Assembly: GCA_024220505.1 (NCBI GenBank)
Contig: JAKZZE010000006.1
Location: 620,001 to 684,000, forward strand
Reading direction: 5' to 3'
DNA from: Rhizopus arrhizus
Taxonomy: Eukaryota; Mucoromycota; Mucoromycetes; Mucorales; Rhizopodaceae
Length of the DNA stretch: 64,000 bases
Shown piece by piece: positions 36,579-48,500 of the stretch (position 1 is its first letter; the number at the start of each line of letters is the position of its first letter). Below the pieces are notes generated by a model. It saw nothing but the letters and a program-made list of their open reading frames with translations, searched no databases and was not told the origin of the DNA. The position numbers were made by a program, and so were the translations under genes.

Positions 36579-37726
36579 AGTACGAATAGGATAAGGTCTA
36601 GTTATAAGTGTTTACACAAGCGACGGTAACAATGGCTTCAGCTCCAGAAATATTCAAAAGAGATACGCAAACAACTGAAATCTTTTTGAGAATGAACTGA
36701 ATTGTCCCTAAATAATAGAGTACTTGAACTACAGCAGCAAAGAAGATGGCGGGAGGAAAAATGTTGACAGCAAAGATGCCTGAATTGGCTATACTGGTGC
36801 CAAAGATGAATGAAGTACCAAACCAAGAGTATCCTAAAAAGCTTTCGACAAAGGTTGCTATCCACTGAAAGATATCATTACCAACCGATGTTCGAAAGAC
36901 AAACAAGGCTAGTATGAATTGAATGAAAAAGGCAGTACAGATCGTGTTCCACCGAATCTCCTTGCGATGCTATAGCAAAGGTCAGTCCTATATAAAACTA
37001 CTCATTCTTTTCTTTACTGTCGATGTAGAATAAAGGACAAAGATAAAGACGAAAAAACCAAAGACAGCAATCAGTCTTCTTTCTCGTGGAGACTCTGCCT
37101 TTTCTGGAAAACTAAAGACCGTAGCCAGGATGACGGTGATGACGAATGCTGCCCAAGCGATCGAGAGAACACGATGACTGAATCGGCTGTAAAGAAATTG
37201 AGATAGGGAATGAATCATGCACTTCCAAGGCCGGGTGATGATAGTGGTGGGTACATGGCAAAATAATAAAAACAGGGTTGTGTAGAGGTAGATGAGCGCC
37301 AAGATCAGCAATTCCTGGCTGTAGCCTTTAGGGACCTGCAGTACGTAGGCGGCGATGAAAAATCCGGTAAAGAGAATCCAAAATACGGGGCTATAAGAAA
37401 AAAAGATGTTCAGTGTTAAGTACTGCATTTGCTTACATTAATGAATATTACAACAGGCTTCTTTTTATTAGTTCATGTAATCTATCCCATTTGGCTTGTT
37501 TCATGTTCTTCATGTCGATTGCTTGCTCTACTTGATTTATCGTTTCGAATGTATTGGTTGATTGATTGATACCTTCATCGTTATCGGTTGGTGTGGTTGG
37601 AAGAGTATGATTGGGATGGCTATTATCACTTTGCTTTGAATTGAATCCTTCTGAAGCAAGCACCATAAAAACAAATTGAGAGAAAGAAAGAAGAAATGCA
37701 ATTAAATAATCGTCAAGTCTATGCAT
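35689..37726 (-). CDS. Concentrative nucleoside transporter (CNT family)
   Basis: Minus-strand gene from ATG 37726, around six exons, about 630 residues. It begins with a hydrophobic stretch (YLIAFLLSFSQFVFMVLAS) and a polar loop, followed by many membrane spans. CNT landmarks are GTSIANSGIFAVNIFPPAIF, NISGAEAIVTVA, GAGENALLI, the NE motif GTKVWANEYVAF, and ATYALCGFANFGTLGSQVAV. Family members take up nucleosides driven by a sodium or proton gradient. One intron carries a run of 33 A at about 36545-36577. Proteins of this family occur in animals, bacteria and some fungi (for example Candida), so ancestry is not informative by itself. PP4 lies 183 bases downstream on the same strand. Confidence 0.9.
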
Positions 37727-38078
37727 AAACTAATTCGGTTCAAAAAAAAAAAAAAAAAAAAGATAAAGTCAAGTTGCGTATTCTTTATTGCTTAATTGAG
37801 AATAAAAGACGATTAAAACCAGTGGGCTTGATATGATTTTTTTCTTTTCTTTTTTTTTTCCAAACAATGTCTGTAAAATCATAAAGAAAGTTGAAGATGA
37901 AAACAATAAAAATGAATTTGAAATGTTTAAAAGGCAATAGTTTTATTAGTGTACAGAGTATGTCCTTTTTTTTTTACTATTTTTTTTTTTTAAAAAAAAT
38001 CATCAAGTTTGAAATGTATTAGCGGGATGAATAAGTAAGAGTGAGGGGGGAGGGAGGAGGAATAGGTTTATAAGTCAA

Positions 38079-39539
38079 TTAATGAGATGTAAATGTACGT
38101 ATAGATTCTAGAGTGGATATGGAAGTAAAGGTTGAATCAGTAGAACTGGATAATCTTTCATTCGTTGGGTCCAAATAAAGCAATACGCTTTCTTCACCGT
38201 GAAATGCGGTTGTTATCTTTTGAGGATCCAATTGACAAGAAGAGAGTAAAAAGGGTAATGCGCCCATTCTATAAATAAATTAGGATTTTCAAAATTTCAT
38301 GTTTATTTATATTTACCTTGCAAGGAACATTTGTAACCTTAATCGAATCATTTGTTGGTATAGTTCATGAAGTGATCTGTGTTTATAAAGACCAGCACGC
38401 ATATGTCGAATGAACGAATAGAATTCAATGACAGCAACCAGTCGATCACGACAATAACGATCTACGCATGCCCACTCGTCAAAATAAGATATTCGAAATC
38501 TGTATTTCAACACATCCTCTCTTTCTTCTTCTTTTACTCTTCTTCCGCATGCTTGACATCCCACAAAGAAGGATCCATTCGTGAACCTTTCCCACAGTGT
38601 CGCAGTCGCTTCTTCTTTCTGCTGACGTTCACACTGTTCTTCTACGAATCCTTTCGGACATTCTTCAACAAAGCATGTCTTGACCAAGATGGCATCTATA
38701 ATCTTCTTGACTGTCAAACGAGGACTTGGACCAAATCTTAGACAGGGTTCAACATCTTCTCTAACAGAATATTTCATGTATTTCAGTGAATGTAATTTTC
38801 GAAGTGGTGTTTGACTGGCCATTTGCATAAAGTCATTAAAATCCAAGAGTGCCGCATCGTCTTCTACAGTTTCCATCTGAAATCCAGCATTGGAATCATT
38901 AGCTACCATTATTTCCAACTGGGCACGGGAATAAGCATCAATTGCGTAAGGTTGGTCCACTTTAGGTTTTAACTGATCCTTTAATACTCCTACTTGTTCC
39001 GAGATCACTTGTAGTTCATCCTCTACTTCTTTTAATGCGATTGATAATGTATCATTCTCTTTAAATATCTTTTCTTGTTCCTTTTTTTCTATTTCAACCA
39101 TCTTGTCTGCTTCTTCAAATAGTTTTTGGCTTAGCTCTTCTAGCTCTTTTTTCGCAGTTTCTTTTGATTTTTGAATCACCTCCACTTGAGCCACTTCTTC
39201 TTTACATTTTAATTTTAATACCTTCATATCGTGCTGTAAAGACTGAATACCATTCACTGTCTTTTTGATAGCCTCTTGTTTATCTTGAATTATTTGTTCT
39301 ACTGCTGATACCTTGTCTTCCCAGTCTTCCCTTTCGTCTATGATAGCTTCTTTCTGACTTTGTAATAAAGAGAGCTGAGTCTGAGTAGACTGGAAAGTAG
39401 TGGAAAGGATAGTCTTACAGTTTAAACAATCGGTAAAAATGAATTCTTTACATTGACAAATTGGTTTATCTAATAATTGAATGACTATTGAGTTATCTTT
39501 ATCATAAACAGTTTCTGTTTCAGTCATAATATTTGACAT
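38079..39539 (-). CDS. SEC2: Sec2/Rabin-like Rab GDP/GTP exchange factor
   Basis: Minus-strand gene from ATG 39539 (MSNIMTETET), two exons split by an intron of about 50 bases near 38270-38315, about 470 residues. The first half is a long coiled coil (KEAIIDEREDWEDKVSAVEQ, VEDELQVISEQVGVLKDQLK) preceded by two CxxC-like pairs (CQCKEFIFTDCLNC). The second half, YRFRISYFDEWACVDRYCRD, then LVAVIEFYSFIRHMRAGLY and LHELYQQMIRLRLQMFLARMG, fits the C-terminal region of Rabin8/GRAB, and the coiled coil is where Sec2 GEF activity lies. Such proteins activate Sec4/Rab8 on secretory vesicles. An upstream in-frame Met at 39635 follows a hydrophobic tract and is less likely. It shares a 188-base divergent promoter with the next gene. 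Confidence 0.8.
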
Positions 39540-39726
39540 TAGGGTATAAAAGAGAATAATAATATAAATAAAAGGGGAGAGAAAGAGAATGAAAAAAAAA
39601 AAAAAGAACGTATTTTTTAGGCTTTCTTGCACCAAAAAAAAAAGGGGGGGGAAGCGGAGAGTGGTGACTTATAAAAAAGAGACAGTTCAAGTTTTTTTTT
39701 CTTTTTTTTTTTTTTTCTTTATTGAA

Positions 39727-40461
39727 ATGAATAGCAGAGTACCAAAAAAAGTATTAAGGCCAAGCCAGCAATATTTAGACAATGTAAAAGAGACGTCTGT
39801 TACTTTAAAAGAACCAAAGAATCAATTACTCATTTTGGATCTAAATGGAACTCTTGTTTCACGAGCACCTAGAAATACAACAATGTATGTTCGCCCTTAC
39901 AGTAATTTGTTTTTTGATTATATTTTTCAAAACTTTACAGTCATGGTTTGGAGTTCAGCTCAACCTCATTCAGTTGATTTCATGTGTCGAATGTTTGGAT
40001 CTTATAAATCTAAAATTTCAGCAATTTGGGATCGTACTTCTTTTGGGCTTAATTCACATCAATTTAGAAATAAAGTGACGACGATTAAAGATTTAGAGAA
40101 AGTTTGGCAACATTTTGGCAGCGAAGTATTTAATGCGACTAATACGATATTATTGGATGATTCACCAAATAAGACTGTATTACAACCTTTTAATGTAATT
40201 CATCCAATTGAATTCGAACATCATTCAACTGCTTTTTCTTCAAATGGAGATTCTGAATTAATACAAATTTTAGATTATTTAAAGATAATAAGATATCAAA
40301 GTAATGTAGCTAATTATATTAAATCACATCCTTATGAATCCATATTAAATAATGAACATAATTCATATAAAACCATACGATTTATCATGGCAAATGGTAA
40401 TGAAAGTCATCTTGTTGATTTTTCTTTAAATAATTTATCCAATAAAATAAATAAATTTTAA
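39727..40461 (+). CDS. FCP1/NIF-like phosphatase-fold protein with DLNGT active site
   Basis: A single exon of 244 residues from ATG 39727. It reads QLLILDLNGTLVSRAPRN, then MYVRPYSNLFFDYIFQNF, VMVWSSAQPHSVDFMCRMF, DLEKVWQHFG, NTILLDDSPNKTVLQPFN, and a C-terminal helix. These are the motifs of the FCP1/SCP (HAD) fold: nucleophile Asp (D of DLNGT), VWSSA and LLDDSPNK. The second Asp of the usual DxDxT motif is Asn here (DLNGT), as in a fungal subgroup. Asp-to-Asn there would weaken classical phosphatase chemistry, so it could be a specialised enzyme or a pseudoenzyme. The parent family dephosphorylates RNA polymerase II CTD or lipids/other proteins. No intron, codon use as in neighbours. Confidence 0.82.
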   Translation: MNSRVPKKVLRPSQQYLDNVKETSVTLKEPKNQLLILDLNGTLVSRAPRNTTMYVRPYSNLFFDYIFQNFTVMVWSSAQPHSVDFMCRMFGSYKSKISAIWDRTSFGLNSHQFRNKVTTIKDLEKVWQHFGSEVFNATNTILLDDSPNKTVLQPFNVIHPIEFEHHSTAFSSNGDSELIQILDYLKIIRYQSNVANYIKSHPYESILNNEHNSYKTIRFIMANGNESHLVDFSLNNLSNKINKF

Positions 40462-42084
40462 CACGTCCCTCGAAAAAAGGTACACAAATAAAAGCCAATC
40501 AAACCAAGTCTTTTCTTTTTAACACAAGCCTCCTCTTTCATGATGTGGTGCTTTGATGTGTTTAGTCATTTTATACACAAAATAGTAATCCAGGTACATA
40601 TTCGGAGTTGTAAATTATGACTAAATTAAAACAAGTATACATTTTCACTGGGTAGAAAGATGTCAAGGTTTCTATTTTTTAAATGTACCGATTCTATTCG
40701 AAATAATTAAAAAAAGAATCTGCGGTAAAGATAGTTTAAAGAGTTGTACACATAATAAATAATTACTTTTTTTAAAAACGAGAATTTTTTATTGTCAGTG
40801 ACGAGATTCTTGTTTAAGGGTCTCATTAAAGACACTGTTGAAGCTCTACTTTGGATTTTTTTATTTTTATTTTTTTTTTTTAAAAAAAAAGATCTTTTTA
40901 ATGACCATTACTTGAAATATAAAAGACAGTGAGAAAGAGGAGGGTGGGATTCAAAGCAGTAGGATATTTTTAAAAAGGTCTATAGTGACAGAAACCTTAA
41001 ATCAATTCAAATAATGTATTAAAGATGTATGTGGCTAATAATCTTTGAACAAGTCTTTTATTCATACAGAATAGAAAAAAGGATATTTTACCCTAAAAAG
41101 TTCAACATCTTCCCCTTATCCCTCACTTATTTTTGTATACTTTATTAATAATTATACCCGAAATAGACATTAAAGCCAATGATAGCATATCATCCATCCA
41201 CGTGTGGATACAAATCAAATTTGACATTCTTGCTTGTTGTTATCAACTAAAATTCAATAAACTATTCCTTATTTACTTGAATAGAAATCATGACACGAAT
41301 GAATATTAAAAAAGAAACCATTTTGTATACATTAAATAAAGTAACCATACAAGACAAAAAAAAAAAATCAATGGTGGGGGATTTGCGTTATTTATTTTGT
41401 TATCAATAACATCGTCCATTTCTTTTTAAGACTAAAAAAAAGTGCCGTATTCTTTGTATTCCGTTGTTAAAAATAAACACATATTTCTTAATTGAGCTCA
41501 AACAACAAGATAGGTGGTGGTTTTTGTTGGTAGAAATCTTGATGTCTTTGCCCTGTGAATTGTTCACTACATCTTTTGAAAACACAATATGCCACCTGCA
41601 TTTCTCAAAATAGAGGATGGCTAATTTGGCAAACTTCAATAGCCAATCAAAATATTAGATTGGTTTAATCTCAGTTTGTGTATTTGGAACAGGTCTGACG
41701 TGTATTTAGAAGTCGGTGTTCAACAAATGGATGTCTGTGTCACAGTTTATCTGATTTATAAAAGAATCCCAACTCACTCTTATTCAGTGTGAATCAACTT
41801 TTCTATTCTTCTTTATAGACTATCAATTGATTTATGTTTGATCATTTACTCTTTTCTTTTTACAATTTGTTTTTAAATAGTAAAATAAATCAAAACTAAT
41901 CAATCTAACGCCGACGCTGTAAAAAAAAAAAAAAACTGGCTTGTATCTCCTCCCCTCTCTTTCCTTTCTAGACGTCCTATTTTTATAACAAAAAAAAAAT
42001 TTGTGTTCAATCCCTTTTAAAAATAAACAAGCGGTTCTTTTTTTTTTTTTTTTTCTTTTTTTATTATTATTTTCTTTATCATCC
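40462..42084. other. 1.6-kb intergenic region
   Basis: AT-rich, with T/A mirror runs such as a T run followed directly by an A run at about 40867-40890. No protein gene or RNA gene is seen. It probably holds a long promoter for the glycosyltransferase gene; its leader contains a pyrimidine-rich tract just before the start (42039-42075). Confidence 0.5.
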
Positions 42085-43551
42085 ATGTTATATTTAACAG
42101 ATGATTTGGGTTTATTACCCTTCTTTTTACCATTTGGAATCATTGGGTTCTATCGATACCTGTGGTATTTCATTAAAGTAGCTGCCTGGTTAGTTTATCG
42201 ACCCAGGCTACCCAAAGCTAATCCAACCTACACAGGGGAAAAGGATGTGACGATTATTGTACCCACCATTGATGCAGGAGAAGAATTCAAAATTGCCGCT
42301 CGTAGTTGGCTCGCTTGTAAACCAAAAGAGATCATTATCATCACAGAAACAAAAATGAGAGGTCCACTACAAGATCTAGCCAATGAAGTCGATCCAGCTC
42401 GAATTAGAGTCCTTACAGTCCCCAAGGCCAATAAACGATTACAAATGGTAGAGGGCATTAATGCTTGTGCGACAGAAATCATTGTTTTCTCAGATGACGA
42501 TGCTATTTGGAAACCCACCATGTTGGATTATATTTTGGCTTGTTTTGAAGATTTAAAGATGGGTGGTGTTGGTACCAGTCAAACGGTGCATGCTGTAGAC
42601 CCCAACGGTCGTCAAACCATGTGGGAAATCTTGGCTGGTTTTCGATTGACGAGTCGTAATATAGAAATCGCAGCCTCAACTCATATTGATGGTGGTATCT
42701 GCTGCTTATCAGGTCGTACGGCTGCTTATCGTACCTTGATTCTCAAAGATCCTGCCTTTCAATACTGTTTTACGAATGATCTCTGGTTGGGTAAATACCC
42801 TTTGAACTCTGGTGATGACAAATTCTTGACTCGCTGGATGGTCTCTCACGGTTGGAATACCTATGCTCAAATCTGTAAAGAAGCCGAACTTTATTCTACC
42901 TTCAAAAACAATTGGCGTTTTATTAAACAAGTACTTCGTTGGACACGTAACACTTGGCGTTCTGATTTTCGATCTCTATTCATGGAGCGTTACATTTGGA
43001 GAAGACATCCTTTTGTGGCCTTTACTATGTTGGACAAGATCTTTAATCCACTTACTTTGTTGGCTGGTCCCATCTTGGTCGGTGTCTTTGCCTCTCTTCA
43101 AGAAAAACGCGCTGGTCCAACCAATCCACCTTTACCCGCTTGGAATATTGCTATTTCTTATATCATCTGGCTTTTGCTCACTCGATTCATTAAATTGATA
43201 CCTCACTTTTTAAAGCGACCTCAAGATATCTGGGTATTGCCTGCTTGGTTGATTTTTAATTATTATTTTGCCATCATGAAAATCTATGCTCTCTTTACTC
43301 TACATGAAGTGGGTTGGGGTACGCGTGCGGGCGTGGGCACTGAATTGGCTGCTAATATCGGTAAAGAGGTTCCAGAAGATCATGTTAAAATCGAAATGAC
43401 CGCTGTGCATTCTGAACGTGAAGAAGAACAAAGTAGTGAAAATCCATTTTATTCTATTGCTGACCAACAAGTATCCCAAATGGGTGTCGATGGCTCTTTT
43501 GCACCTCCAACCTCTCATCATCATCAACAACAACAACAACCACTTTTATAA
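42085..43551 (+). CDS. GT2 family polysaccharide synthase, Cps1/hyaluronan-synthase-like
   Basis: One uninterrupted exon of 488 residues. An N-terminal membrane segment (LGLLPFFLPFGIIGFYRYL) precedes the glycosyltransferase-2 domain: VTIIVPTIDAGEEF, then IVFSDDDAIWKPTMLDYILA (the DxD-type motif), NSGDDKFLTRWMVSHGW and QVLRWTRNTWRSDF (the Q/RxxRW motif). Several membrane spans follow (AFTMLDKIFNPLTLLAGPIL, IAISYIIWLLLTRFI, WVLPAWLIFNYYFAIMKIYA) and a His/Gln-rich tail. Fungal members such as Cryptococcus Cps1 make a hyaluronan-like polymer at the plasma membrane, so a cell-surface polysaccharide synthase is likely, with UDP-sugar donor unknown. The lack of introns is unusual compared with the neighbours. 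Confidence 0.87.
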   Translation: MLYLTDDLGLLPFFLPFGIIGFYRYLWYFIKVAAWLVYRPRLPKANPTYTGEKDVTIIVPTIDAGEEFKIAARSWLACKPKEIIIITETKMRGPLQDLANEVDPARIRVLTVPKANKRLQMVEGINACATEIIVFSDDDAIWKPTMLDYILACFEDLKMGGVGTSQTVHAVDPNGRQTMWEILAGFRLTSRNIEIAASTHIDGGICCLSGRTAAYRTLILKDPAFQYCFTNDLWLGKYPLNSGDDKFLTRWMVSHGWNTYAQICKEAELYSTFKNNWRFIKQVLRWTRNTWRSDFRSLFMERYIWRRHPFVAFTMLDKIFNPLTLLAGPILVGVFASLQEKRAGPTNPPLPAWNIAISYIIWLLLTRFIKLIPHFLKRPQDIWVLPAWLIFNYYFAIMKIYALFTLHEVGWGTRAGVGTELAANIGKEVPEDHVKIEMTAVHSEREEEQSSENPFYSIADQQVSQMGVDGSFAPPTSHHHQQQQQPLL

Positions 43552-43589
43552 AAATCTCCATCTTTTTGTGTAACTTTTTTTTTATTTCA

Positions 43590-45067
43590 TTATTTGCGTA
43601 ATAAACTCTTGGAGGGAATTGGTATAAAATCATTGACATCAATTCCTCTTGATAATAATTCATCATAACAATGATTTGGCACAAGTTTCTTTACAAATTC
43701 AGGTCTAATAGATAATTCTATATTTCAAATTTATTACATGTCCATCACCTCATCTTTCTTTCCTTACCTTCTATAGTAAAATTAAATAAAGGAGGGAGAT
43801 CTTTCCCTGTGTGCATCTTTGTATCTGGATTTCGTAATTCATCAAAGAATGGATGAACTAGAGCTTCACTTGCAGAAGGTCTTTCTAATGGATTATATTG
43901 TAATATATGTGTCATTAAATCAATTGCTTCAGGTGGAGTTCTTAATCTAAATATCTTTTTTTTTATACAATTGAGTGTATGTAAACAATAGGCTCGTTTC
44001 ATCTTTGTTTTTACCTTGGATAAAGGATGAGGCTTTATCAAGGGAAATTTATGATCTGTATAATTTGGATTCATTAATTCTATCTGCTCTCTTGAAGGTG
44101 TGCCTAAAACTTTAATGATTTCTACCAATTGATCAATTCCACTTTCGCCTGGAAATAAAGGTTGACCCAGCAGCAATTCTCCCATCACACATCCTGCAGA
44201 CCAAATATCAATCTTTATTGAATATTCTGCTGCTCCAAAGATAAGTTCCGGTGCTCGATAATAACGAGAACAGATATAAGACACATTTGAATCACCCGAA
44301 TTTAATATCTTTGCACTACCAAAATCACATAGTTTCAATACACCTGAAATAGGATCTAATAATAGATTTTGTGGCTTTATGTCTCGATGGCAAATACCAA
44401 TGCTGTGACAATAAGCAAGTGCTCGACATAATTGGTACATGTATAACTTGACTTGTAAAATGGGTATAGGTTGTCTAATCTTTGCATAATGTCGAGCTAC
44501 TCGATACACTGTCTCAGGTACGTATTCCAATACAAGATTCAAATAGACTTCTTCTCTCTTAAATCATTTTTTAATTACTCCACTTGTCACTCAACATCCT
44601 CTTCACCTTACCTTTTCTCCTTGATTATAAAAGTAAGCATTTAAACCACACACATTTGGATGGTGCATTAATCTCATCATCTCCAACTCTCGATTCTATT
44701 GTTTCATAAGTCCCTGATTACTTTTTACTTTATCCCCTCCCCCCTTTTCTTCGTTTTACTTTAAATCGTCTATCTTGTAATACTCTTTTGATAGCTACTT
44801 TTTCTTCAATTGGCATCAATTTTGCTTGATAAACAACACCAAATGATCCATTACCAACCACCTTTTCATATGTGTAATAAAGTTGAATATCTCTACCCGT
44901 TCGACCGTCTTTTGCAGCAACAACAACGTGCCTTAATTGACTAGGTACTATTGTCGGAATCAGTTTTTTCTGTTTATTGAATAAAACCCTTCTCTTTTCG
45001 CTATGGTTCACAAACCTGGTTTTTGTGTTGGTCCTGAAGTCAATTTCAATTCTTTCTGCTGTTCCAT
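43590..45067 (-). CDS. Glycogen synthase kinase 3 (GSK3/Shaggy family)
   Basis: Minus-strand gene from ATG 45067 ([10 protein letters not shown]), about six exons, roughly 380 residues. Visible are [15 protein letters not shown] (glycine loop), [34 protein letters not shown], the catalytic [40 protein letters not shown] with the activating Tyr, and [20 protein letters not shown]. These are GSK3 signatures. The family phosphorylates primed Ser/Thr sites and controls metabolism, stress and cell fate (yeast Rim11, Mck1). The last exon ends in LLRK at 43590. The N-terminal exon join (QKPVPSQLRH) was chosen by frame. An intron holds an AT-rich stretch near 43960-43990 with a run of T. Confidence 0.9.
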
Positions 45068-46655
45068 TGTTGTATTAAAAAAAAAAAACAAAATAAAAAA
45101 ATAAAAAAAAAAAAGAAAGGTCTTGTACTACATCGGATGAACAAAAAACTTAAAAAAAGTTTCTGATCCATCCTTCACCATCCCTTCTACGTCATCTTTA
45201 TTGTACTATCCAACATATTGATTATGTAAAAATATGGCATCTATTTATTTTGCATGTTGTTTTTGATAACGCGCTTCAATTAGATTTTGGAAAATAAGAT
45301 AGACACATCTATACTCTTCATATTTGCTTAGTATTTATGTATAAGCAAATATACAAAAAATAATAATAGTCATAAAGCTTGTTCCTTTTCAATCGATAGA
45401 TCATGTTGCTAAGGTATCCGCCAAAATATTGAAAGCTTATCCTAACCGTTCTATCAAGAGTTGCTGATTTGTTGTCATAAAATTAACTATAAAAGAACAC
45501 TGGTGGGTCATTGCAATGATACATTGGTAACCTCTTCCATGCAAAGTGAATTCATAGTTGTAGTAAGGCAGCTCTTTAGATAGGTTCTACTGAGTTGTTG
45601 ATTATAGCTTGAATAACCAAAGTCATTCAATGAAATCTATGATAGAACAGAGCATAAGATACGCCATTGTATTTAACGTGCGTTCAGTTTACTAAATGTA
45701 GCCATAATAAAGCCATAAAAGCTTAGGATCTTGACAAAACAGTTCATATTGCTAATATATAATATATACTTTTTTTTTTGATTATTATTAACAGCTGGAT
45801 GATATTATAACCGAGTGTAAAATTTTCAATAAAAGATCCAATAAATAGAAAAACCAAAAAAAAAAAAGATAGAAAGCATCAATCTTTTGGTAGTTGTTAT
45901 CAAGAAATGTTAGTAGAAGTGAAGACTTTGTTTTACCATTGTTAGTTCATGGTTTTATCATAGCAAATGCAAACATCGGGTCTAATATGACTCAGTCGTA
46001 TGACTTTCTTGAATCGGCAAGTTATTGCGGTTGACTTGCAATCAAGCTTGATTTTTCAAGGCGCTTACTTGAAGCCATCTTAGATAAAATAGTAACAACA
46101 AAATAAGCATCAAAATTCGAATGATTGATTATCAATCTCGCTTTACAAAAGTAAAACAAAGTAGCCAGAGCATTTTCATTTAGTCGCTTTTGTTTATGAT
46201 TTGGATATTTCTAAAAACCGCTCTATGAGTCAGTTCCTATGTTTTTTATATGGACTTTTCTTTGGTGTCGTCCTCATCAATATTCATAATAAAAATTTAA
46301 AGAATTATTGTATTTGTATTTTTTAAAAAGAAATGATTCCCATAACAAACTTCCACCCTCGCTTCACTCTGATCGATGTTTAAGCTAAAATGCTCAAACA
46401 TGTCCACCTGTCCTTTTGCTGAATAGCCAATCCAAAAAGCCTCAGATACTCCCAACATCTAGCAAAGTTTCGGGGTGTCAATCTAAACGCGTAAAAGCCA
46501 CATAAAATCACACATTTTGTAAACTATCGCGTTCCTAGAAAAATCTCGCGTATGGAAATTTCGCACAAATACGTATAATTTGCATTATAAAAGTTTCAAA
46601 AATAGCGAAAACTATTGGATGCTATCTCTTTTAAGGATTATTTTTTTTTAAAAAA
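45068..46655. other. 1.6-kb divergent intergenic region
   Basis: No gene recognised between the divergent GSK3 and RFC starts. The part near the RFC start holds three CGCGT motifs (listed separately). The middle part, 45250-46300, has no open frame of note and no tRNA. Confidence 0.5.
46487..46551 (+). promoter_or_regulatory. Cluster of three CGCGT motifs upstream of the RFC gene
   Basis: ACGCGT at 46487-46492, TCGCGT at 46527-46532 and TCGCGT at 46546-46551, about 100-170 bases before the RFC start (46656). ACGCGT is the MluI cell-cycle box bound by MBF-type factors in yeasts. CGCG is rare in this AT-rich DNA. Function is inferred, not shown. Confidence 0.45.
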
Positions 46656-47849
46656 ATGGCTACAGCCATGGATATCGATACACCTAAACAATCAGCCTCA
46701 AGCAATGCTGAGGAAGATTTCATTTTGCCTTGGTGAGCATTTAACAAATAATACAATATCCACAAAAAGCAAACATTAAAAATGGCCTTAGGGTTGAAAA
46801 ATATAGACCGCTTTATTTGAAAGACATTGTTGGAAATGAAGAAGCTGTATCGCGTTTAATGACCATTGCAAAAGATGGAAATATGCCCAATCTTATATTG
46901 ACTGTATGAAAATTATTTGCCAATTCACTCGAAATCGTGTAGACTAAGTTTTGGATTAGGGAATGCCCGGTATCGGTAAAACCACCAGTATTGTATGCTT
47001 AGCTCATGAAATGCTCGGTGCTTCTTATAAGGATGCTGTTCTTGAGTTGAACGCATCGGATGATAGAGGAATTGATGTCATTAGAAGTCGAATCAAGACT
47101 TTTGCACAAAAGAAAGTCACTTTGCCACCGGGAATGCATAAGATTATCATTCTTGATGAAGCCGATAGTATGACTGGAGGTGCTCAACAGGCTCTTCGAA
47201 GAACCATGGAAATATATTCAAATACCACTCGATTTGCTTTAGCATGCAATCAGTCAAACAAGATTATTGAGCCAATCCAATCAAGAACTGCAGTATTACG
47301 CTATACAAAACTTACAAATGAAGAAGTATTAAAGAGATTACTAGAAATCTGTCAAATGGAAAAGGTGAAATTGAAGAATATCAAAAAAAAAAGAATCTAA
47401 CAAAGTTTTAGGTGAACTATAATGATGAAGGCTTAGAAGCATTGATATTTACTGCAGATGGTGATATGCGTCAGGCTATAAACAATTTACAATCAACATT
47501 TTATGGATTTAAATATGTCAATGCAGAGAATGTATTTAAAGTTTGTGATCAGCCTCATCCAATGGTTGCTCAACATATTATTACCTGTTGTTCAGAAGTA
47601 AAATTAGATGAGGCTGTTCAATGCATGGAAGAATTGTATTATCTTGGTTATTCTGCACTTGATATCATTACAACTTTCTTTCGCATGGTGCGAAGTTACA
47701 ACGCCTTGGATGAAGGCCTCAGGCTGGATTATTTGAAGGAAATCGGTTTAACACATATGCGCATTTTGGATGGACATCAAAGTATTCTTCAATTGTCAGG
47801 AATGGTTGCTAGACTTTGTAATATTGCATTATCCAAAAAACAACAATAA
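46656..47849 (+). CDS. RFC4: Replication factor C small subunit (human RFC2/yeast Rfc4-like)
   Basis: Four exons (first from ATG 46656, last ending 47849) make about 330 residues. [20 protein letters not shown] is the RFC box opening, [15 protein letters not shown] the Walker [21 protein letters not shown] the Walker B, and [18 protein letters not shown] the sensor and arginine-finger region. The protein continues [34 protein letters not shown] and ends at SKKQQ. The overall pattern best fits human RFC2, the equivalent of yeast Rfc4. The usual SRC motif reads SRT here, keeping the Arg. The complex loads PCNA at primer-template ends during replication and checkpoint. Cell-cycle-type boxes lie just upstream. 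Confidence 0.92.
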
Positions 47850-48500
47850 ACATTTCATATAACTCCTTGTTTTTCTTTGACCCTTTTCCTACAAAACAAG
47901 TCAAACATCTACGCATAAGAACAATAAGTAAAGCTTTGTGCTTCAGATGACAAAAGGTTAATCGATACAATAGAAATAGATGTATTATATATTTTTGTAC
48001 ATTAAAGTACTTTAAAAACGAGAGCGCTCCATTTTAATAGTCTTAGAATATGAAAATATTTAATTTTTATAAATGAACAATTTGCTTACTACTTGTGGAA
48101 AGGGTTTGAGTTCACTATAAGGTAGTTGTGGAAAACTTTATGAATTGTACGAGATATCATAAAACCAGAAAGTGCAAAAATCCTGCTAATAAGAAAGAAG
48201 TATACAAAAAAGCACTAAACCAACCATTGTACATCAGAAACTAAAAGCTAAAAGTATTTGCTTTGAGGGCAATGATGTGAACTTTTGACTCAAATTTTTT
48301 TCTGTAGAGACCATGCATGCAAAGTCTCTTGCATTTCAGGAGAAGGTCTTGAGTTTTCTCTAGCCAATAAAATAAATGCGGTAATTTAAACAAGCTAATA
48401 AAATACAATATTGAATTTACTTGTTTGTGGCTTAGACATGAGTCATAAAATGTAAAATATAAGCGTTGTCAATTTTTTTATACTCTTTTTCCATAAAAGT
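47850..48500. other. Intergenic region upstream of arginyl-tRNA synthetase
   Basis: About 650 AT-rich bases without a recognised gene; holds the RFC 3' end and the ArgRS promoter, with a leader of AT-rich sequence up to the start codon. Confidence 0.4.

Noticed and set aside
41403..41639. 78-codon minus-strand frame in the intergenic region
   Set aside because: No motif and AT-driven composition.
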